64,000 nt of DNA from Odiellus spinosus. Lineage: Eukaryota; Arthropoda; Arachnida; Opiliones; Phalangiidae. Below are positions 58,781 to 64,000 of the stretch, in pieces; position 1 is the stretch's first letter, and every line of letters starts with the position of its first letter. The DNA lies in the NCBI GenBank assembly GCA_963920705.1, contig OY987236.1, forward strand, positions 9,968,190-10,032,189, written 5' to 3'. The position numbers and the translations under genes are program-made. The notes under the pieces were generated by a model, which was not told the origin of the DNA, searched no databases, and was given only the letters and a program-made list of their open reading frames with translations.

Positions 58781-59261
58781 GTTTTATATTCAACACTTAA
58801 CGATAGAAAAACGAAAAACACGTGTTGAGCACGTGGTATTTAAAATTAGCGCCAAAATATCTTGACCTTGAACTTTTAAAGAGGGCGCGTCACTCTACGT
58901 AATGAAACAAGCCTTGGACTCGAAGCTTTCCCACGATTTTCGTACGCTATAGGCTGTAGTATTACGTCAATGGAATTGAATACGTGTGAAATTCGGTTAC
59001 AACTTTAATTTAATTAATTAGATTTATAAAATTGTTAAAAATTACCTCGAATATATTTATTTTTCGGAAATGATTTTTTAACTAGACACCCGTGTGAGGC
59101 GCGACCTCGGACAACTACGGCAATGAGTCTGCTCCAGAAATGCGGGAGAGGGGTAATGTGCTAGACGGCTTCGCCCTTTTTGCTGTAAGCAAAGATGGTT
59201 CGTTTGCGGGAAATATTTTCGTTTCGTTTTATATATTTACTCTAAATTAGCGTTTAGTAAT
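58781..59261. promoter_or_regulatory. Shared bidirectional promoter of POP5 and SBF
   Basis: The two start codons lie 481 bp apart on opposite strands. The POP5-proximal part holds two CACGTG E-boxes at 58819-58824 and 58830-58835, offset by exactly 11 bp, about one helical turn. The centre and right part are CpG-richer (GAGGCGCGACCTCGG near 59096). Binding by USF, MYC/MAX-type or similar bHLH factors is an inference from the motif. Confidence 0.55.
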
Positions 59262-62200
59262 ATGTCGCGTCTTGTGGATTATCTTGTCGTTGTTGGATTT
59301 GATCATGAGAAAGAACGTAAGTCGAATTTATTACGAGATAATTAGGAGAAATGTATGTTATGTCTAAAAGCCAAGGCTTATATGTAATTGGGATTTTGGG
59401 CCTGCCACTGCCAGCCAGTTTGAGTATGCCATAGAAAGGTTGGGTTTCTGACTTTATGACTTTAAATTGAAAGATGACACCCACTATATAATGTTACTAA
59501 ATTTACAAGCTTACATAATTTTTAAGAAACCTTACATGATGCGATTTAACTTTAGGAGAAAATGGTGTGAGATACAGGAACATCTTTAAAATAATTGGAT
59601 TTTTTCCTGATTTCGCAAGTTTTCCTTTTGGTTATGAGCTATATTGTGATTAACAACAATGGGTTTAATTTGGTTACAAGTTAAGTCTCATTTGCCTAAT
59701 TTTAATATGTTGTTGAATCACGTTTAAGCCCATAAGTGGTACGATTGTCGAATCCGAGATATCAACTTTAAATAAATTTCAGTAGCGAGTGTTGTTCTCT
59801 TTAAATCTCAGTAGATATTTGTCGGTTTAATTTCCATTGATCCTTTTATTATTTTCGTGCCATAAAATAGATAACCCAGATTCGGCAATCATGCTCTATA
59901 ATTGGCATATTTCGAGGGGGTAAAACGTTTGGTATTAATCAGCCTCTTGATAAACTCCACTCTTTAATTAAAAATAGTCTAAGCTTATCATATAAATTTA
60001 GCAAGCTTCTCCTAAGAACACCATTAGTCTGGATAACAGATTATTACTTTGAAACTTTATCTACGAACTTCATGTCAAACTTATAGCCTTAAAAATGCAA
60101 AGTAAAAAAAAAAACTCTGAGTAATAAATTTGGCAACATTCCCATTTTGCATGTGGGCTGAGAATTTTGGGATATGGTTAATTTAGTTTCTTATGGTCAA
60201 ACTATCACCATTTATAGGATATTCACCTTTAAGTTTAAGACTGTCAATAAACTAATGGGGCAATTTAAAATGTTTAACAAGTCACTTATGAAATGAAAGA
60301 AAATTTTAGCGCTATTATAGAAAATTGGATTTTTTTAAAACTAAGTCTAGTCTTTATTCAGCAGCAGGGTGAAAAGAGAGATGATGTGAGATCACATTCT
60401 TTGGATTTTTATAGGCTTATTAACTATCAAAGCTCATCCCCATTTCTTCAGTGAAGTTTAAGGGGCCTTTTTTTTTTTCCTACCCTAAACACGTCCTTGG
60501 CAATTATTATTTTACTCCCGAGAGAGTAGTTCTAACCATTGCATTTTAACAGCAATTATAGAGAAACATGTACTAGTTTTACTCCTATTTGTACCTATTG
60601 TCAGTTTTTAAAAATCCAATTCATGGAAGAATGAATTATATTTATAATACTGAACTACATTACAAAATGGGATGATTTGTTTTATAGGAAGTGGACTTAG
60701 CTGTGGAAAAATATTGCAAAGGTTTCCAGCAAAAGATTGGGATGACACTCCATTTATTGACGGCATAGAATTGGTATATAAGTATTATTTTTAAATCACT
60801 TCCCTTATTGCGTAAGGAATACTTCCACCTATTGATATTTTCTATTCAATATGCCACATTTTAAATTGTTGGAATAAATTTCTCTTCTTAAAAATTTCCC
60901 TTTTTTTAAAATGAAAACAATTATTTCTTAAAAATGAAAATTTTATGTGGTTTTAATGGTCCACTTTAAAAATTTTGAACCAGTTTTAAAACTTAACTTT
61001 TGAAAACTAGGACAGCTTGTTAAAACTTTCAAATCTAGTTAAAACCTTTAGGTTATTTATTGTGATAAGATATAAAACACCCAAAACTTCTTTATTATCC
61101 TAAATGTCAACGGCAAATATGATTCCGTTTTAAGTAATGCTGTCATCAATTTCTTATGCAATCCAAATAAAATTAGAATGTCATTTTTCTTTTAAAAATG
61201 ATTAAAAATATACATATGGCGTAAACAAAATACTATAACAGTAATATATTTGTTTGGAAACAAAGACAAACATTCTACATCATCACTGTAGTCCCGTAGC
61301 TATTATAGAGCCAACGTTGTCTCTTTCGTGAAAGTACTCAATCCAGGTAGTTCTGCCTTTCAGTTGAAATTTATTGTTTATCACTATGTCATTTCAATTT
61401 AAAATTTTCTTTAAAACACTTAAAATTTTGAATAAAAGTTTCTTATAAAACTAAAAACTTGATACATAAATCTTTGAAAATAATGGTGACAATCACTTCA
61501 AAAAAAAAAAAAAAAAAAAAAAAGCTTTAGATTTAATTCTTAAAAAACAGCGTGGTTTTTATTGATGTTATATTTAATTTTCTTCAAAGTACTTGTGGTA
61601 TATTTGAAACCTCAAACATATAGATGATTCTAGAAACCTTTTGAGAACTAGTCTGGGTAAACAGTTCTTATTCATAAACATAAAAAAATACTCATTTCAA
61701 TTTATGTCACTTAAAGGGAGGCTGTCATAATGTTTTTCAAAGTTCTATGGACTTAATTTTAAGTTTTTACCAGGAATTCATAAATATGTATATACATACT
61801 AGCTTCAATATCAAAATGACAATATATAAAGACTTATAACTTCCAATGTATGACGTAGTTTTGTTCTGGAATGTAATTAACGATAATTTTCATATGAAAG
61901 TTAGGACTTTGGGTTAACTAAATTCTTTCACGAAAAAGACCACGTAAAAAAACCTGCTTCAAATATTAATTTTTGTACTGTACTGGTATTTTTTCTGTGA
62001 CGTAAATATAAATTCTATTTGGAGCTGATGAAAAATCCATGACAGCTTCACTTTGACTATAAGTTAAAAAAAAAAATTCTAATTTACAAGATCCAGGTGG
62101 ATTTATCCCTTTATAAAATGTCAAAATGAACACAATAGAGTAATTAATTTTGGTTTCCTCATAAATAAAACACGTTATAGTTTTGTCAACCTCAAGGCTG

Positions 62201-63791
62201 GTGCTTGTCGAACAACCGTCAACAACCGACATTTTTTGTTTCTGTTCTAACTGATATCGATGCCAATCGACATTATTGCGCCTGTTTGTCATTCAATGAA
62301 CCCGTGGCTATCACGCCGAGTAAACCCCCTGATGAAGAAGGTGAAGATGAATTGTTACTGGTGGTTCCCACGAGTAGCGGAGGTGGTGGAGGAAGTAGTA
62401 GCTCGGGGCTAGTGGTGGGAGGGGGATCACCACTGGCCTCGCAACATATCCCCATGCCTGTTCAACATCACTCTGTCATGTACGCGCCCAAATGCCTCGT
62501 TTTAGTTTCAAGATTGGATTATATTCAAACTTTTCGGGTTAGTGACCTAACTATCTTTTGTTATAAAAACCCCCGAAATTAAAGGTCAAAGACACTTTTG
62601 AAAAAATAAATAATAGAGGTCCTTAAAATGAAAGGTGAAAGTATTTAGTATTATAGATATAGTTAGTATTATAGATATAGTTAAGTATTTAACCTGTGTT
62701 AAAGAAATTTTACGGTGTCTTTTTCCTTTAAGTTTCAAACCAAGTTTTGATTATTTTTATTGAAATACACGCAGAATTGTTTGGGAATAATCTACACAGT
62801 TTACATTGATAACTTGGGTGTTGCCATTGAAACGCTAATAGGGAATATTTTAGGCTGCGCATTAGCTCCTTCACCTGGTAAATCTAAAGTTTATTACTAT
62901 AGAGAACACTTTTTCTTTTGCAACATTAGATTCAAACAGATCCCAAAAACAAAATTGATCCCCAAGAATGAACATCTGTAGATGATAAAAAAAAAAAAAA
63001 AAAAAAAAAAAAAATAACTTTGAATTGGGTTATGTCTGAATCTTTTGGTCATAAACACGATTTTTTTTCACCTACCCCTAAATTTTAATCTTGATTTTAA
63101 ATATCGTAAGGTGGTCCTCAAGTTCGTTTTTCAATTGGTGCTGGTGATAGGCAAGCTTTACAACCTCCTTTATCCGATACACTGCCAGTTTCAGGAGCAA
63201 CCTGTCATCAACTTATACAAGAACTTGGTAAAAAAATGTACTTATGATAGATTTTTCTTGAATTATAAATATTTTTATTTTTAATTTTTTAAGGTATCCA
63301 TAATGTAGTCACGTTGTTTTGCGCTGCCATGACCGAGCACAAAATTCTCTTCCATTCCAGAAGTTATTCCCGTTTGACCGATTCTTGCCAAGCTTTAGTT
63401 TCGCTGATGTACCCCTTTAGATACAGTCACGTCTATATACCCCTTCTTCCTTCAGCCTTGGTCGAAGTTTTGAGCACCCCAACCCCTTTTATAATGGGCG
63501 TTCACTCCAGTCTCAAAGGAGAAGTTGCTGATTTGGTTAGTAATTTCTTGGATTTTAAAATTTTTGACTTAGACTTTAATATAAGGAACTTTTATTCAGC
63601 TCGATGTGATTATAATTGATCTGGATGGGGGTTCAATAACGATTCCTGATTACATAACTCTGCCAGTTTTACCGGAACCATTACAGTCTCAACTTTACAC
63701 TCACCTATGTATGGTTATCAGGCCAGAACTTATGCAGGCTGATGATGCCTTTCCTCCTCAGCAAATAAAAGCGTCACCAGCTGCTATGCTT
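59262..63791 (+). CDS. SBF: SET-binding factor (SBF1/SBF2, MTMR5/MTMR13), 5' part, DENN region
   Basis: Seven exons seen: 59262-59316, 60688-60773, 62181-62537, 62775-62877, 63111-63227, 63294-63535, 63600-63791 (384 codons); the gene runs past the window edge. SBF proteins are catalytically dead myotubularins whose DENN domain acts on Rab GTPases (Rab21/Rab28 reported) in membrane traffic. The start [18 protein letters not shown] and [23 protein letters not shown] belong to the upstream DENN part. [25 protein letters not shown] and [16 protein letters not shown] follow. The core DENN part reads [13 protein letters not shown] and [11 protein letters not shown]. Between the two parts is a Gly/Ser-rich insertion (about residues 97-135). 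GRAM, myotubularin-like and PH domains would lie downstream, outside the window. Confidence 0.93.
59317..60687 (+). other. SBF intron 1, no gene inside
   Basis: The intron is AT-rich with T-runs, starting GTAAGT and ending TTTATAG. No structured repeat or exon was recognised. Confidence 0.6.
61711..62056. mobile_element. MITE-like element in SBF intron 2
   Basis: The left end TTAAAGGGAGGCTGTCAT and right end ATGACAGCTTCACTTTGA are inverted repeats at 15 of 18 positions. Interior words (TTAACGATAATTTTCATATG, CACGAAAAAGACCACG) recur in inverse orientation near 37.98-38.08 kb, where TTAAAGTGAGGCTGTCACG also occurs at about 37797. They therefore form one dispersed family. Confidence 0.6.
62983..63014. 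repeat. Long A homopolymer in an SBF intron
   Basis: An uninterrupted run of about 28-30 A follows ATGATA. A similar A-run lies at 61500-61522 in intron 2. No retroposed sequence with target duplication could be tied to either. Confidence 0.7.
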
Positions 63792-64000
63792 GTAACATTT
63801 GTCCCAACATCATGCATCTTATGACAGGGCTGTGCGAGTCTTGAATTTTGGGATTTGAGACTTAAAAAGTTTTTCAATGAAGATTATCGAGTCTTAACTC
63901 GTGTATTGGGTATTCGAGAAATCTTTTTTAGGCAAATTTTAGATTAAAATTCATTTTTGAGCTCAGGCTTAGAGCTTTTTAAGTCTCGAATACTTGAACG
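63792..64000 (+). other. Start of SBF intron 7, window edge
   Basis: After the donor GTAACA the sequence turns AT-rich and repetitive, with CGAGTCTTAACTCG, TTTTAAGTCTCGAATACTTGAACG and related words. The next SBF exon is not reached. Confidence 0.5.

Noticed and set aside
62759..63014. Long A-runs as tails of retroposed genes
   Set aside because: No upstream retro-copy with coding similarity or flanking direct repeats was found; SBF exon 4 lies just before and is spliced normally.

Overview
The window is eukaryotic nuclear DNA from an invertebrate animal: AT-rich, with intron-split genes, GT-AG and some GC-AG introns, many short DNA transposons and many private minisatellites. The gene set (ORP8, TIF1/TRIM33, POP5, SBF/MTMR5-13) and a tandem pair of secreted leucine-rich-repeat genes resembling those of arthropods suggest an arthropod. 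The phylum cannot be fixed from the sequence alone.

Layout. 1-7.2 kb has no recognisable gene; it holds a CpG-rich patch, two MITEs, a long hairpin and a 22-bp satellite. 7.28-13.8 kb holds two tandem four-exon paralogues coding for small secreted LRR proteins. They came from a duplication of about 3 kb that included promoter and 3' flank. Each copy has since gained its own transposons and its own minisatellite. 14.27-14.60 kb has two convergent tRNA-Gly(TCC) genes. 16.35-27.50 kb is a 15-exon OSBPL8 (ORP8) orthologue on the + strand with PH domain, sterol/lipid-transfer domain and C-terminal membrane anchor. 27.5-32.3 kb is intergenic, with a perfect hairpin, a 31-bp satellite and a MITE. 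32.31-57.91 kb is a 22-exon TIF1-family gene (TRIM24/TRIM33/bonus type: RING, two B-boxes, coiled coil, Gln-rich middle, PHD, bromodomain). Its 13.5-kb first intron is filled with satellites and transposons. 58.31-58.78 kb (minus) is an intronless POP5 gene, convergent with the TIF1 gene. From 59.26 kb to the window edge is the 5' part of an SBF1/SBF2 gene (DENN region), divergent from POP5 across a short shared promoter.

All exon models were built by hand from reading-frame continuity, splice-site motifs and remembered family sequences. Splice phases close exactly in all five spliced genes, which is the main support for the boundaries. The genes do not form a pathway. ORP8 acts at ER-plasma membrane contacts, SBF in membrane traffic, TIF1 in chromatin and POP5 in RNase P/MRP. 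No unmistakably new system was found. The most unusual points are paralogue-specific satellite growth around the LRR pair, several GC-AG introns including one that differs between the paralogues, the interlocked 3' ends of the TIF1 and POP5 genes, and GATC-rich satellites in TIF1 intron 1.
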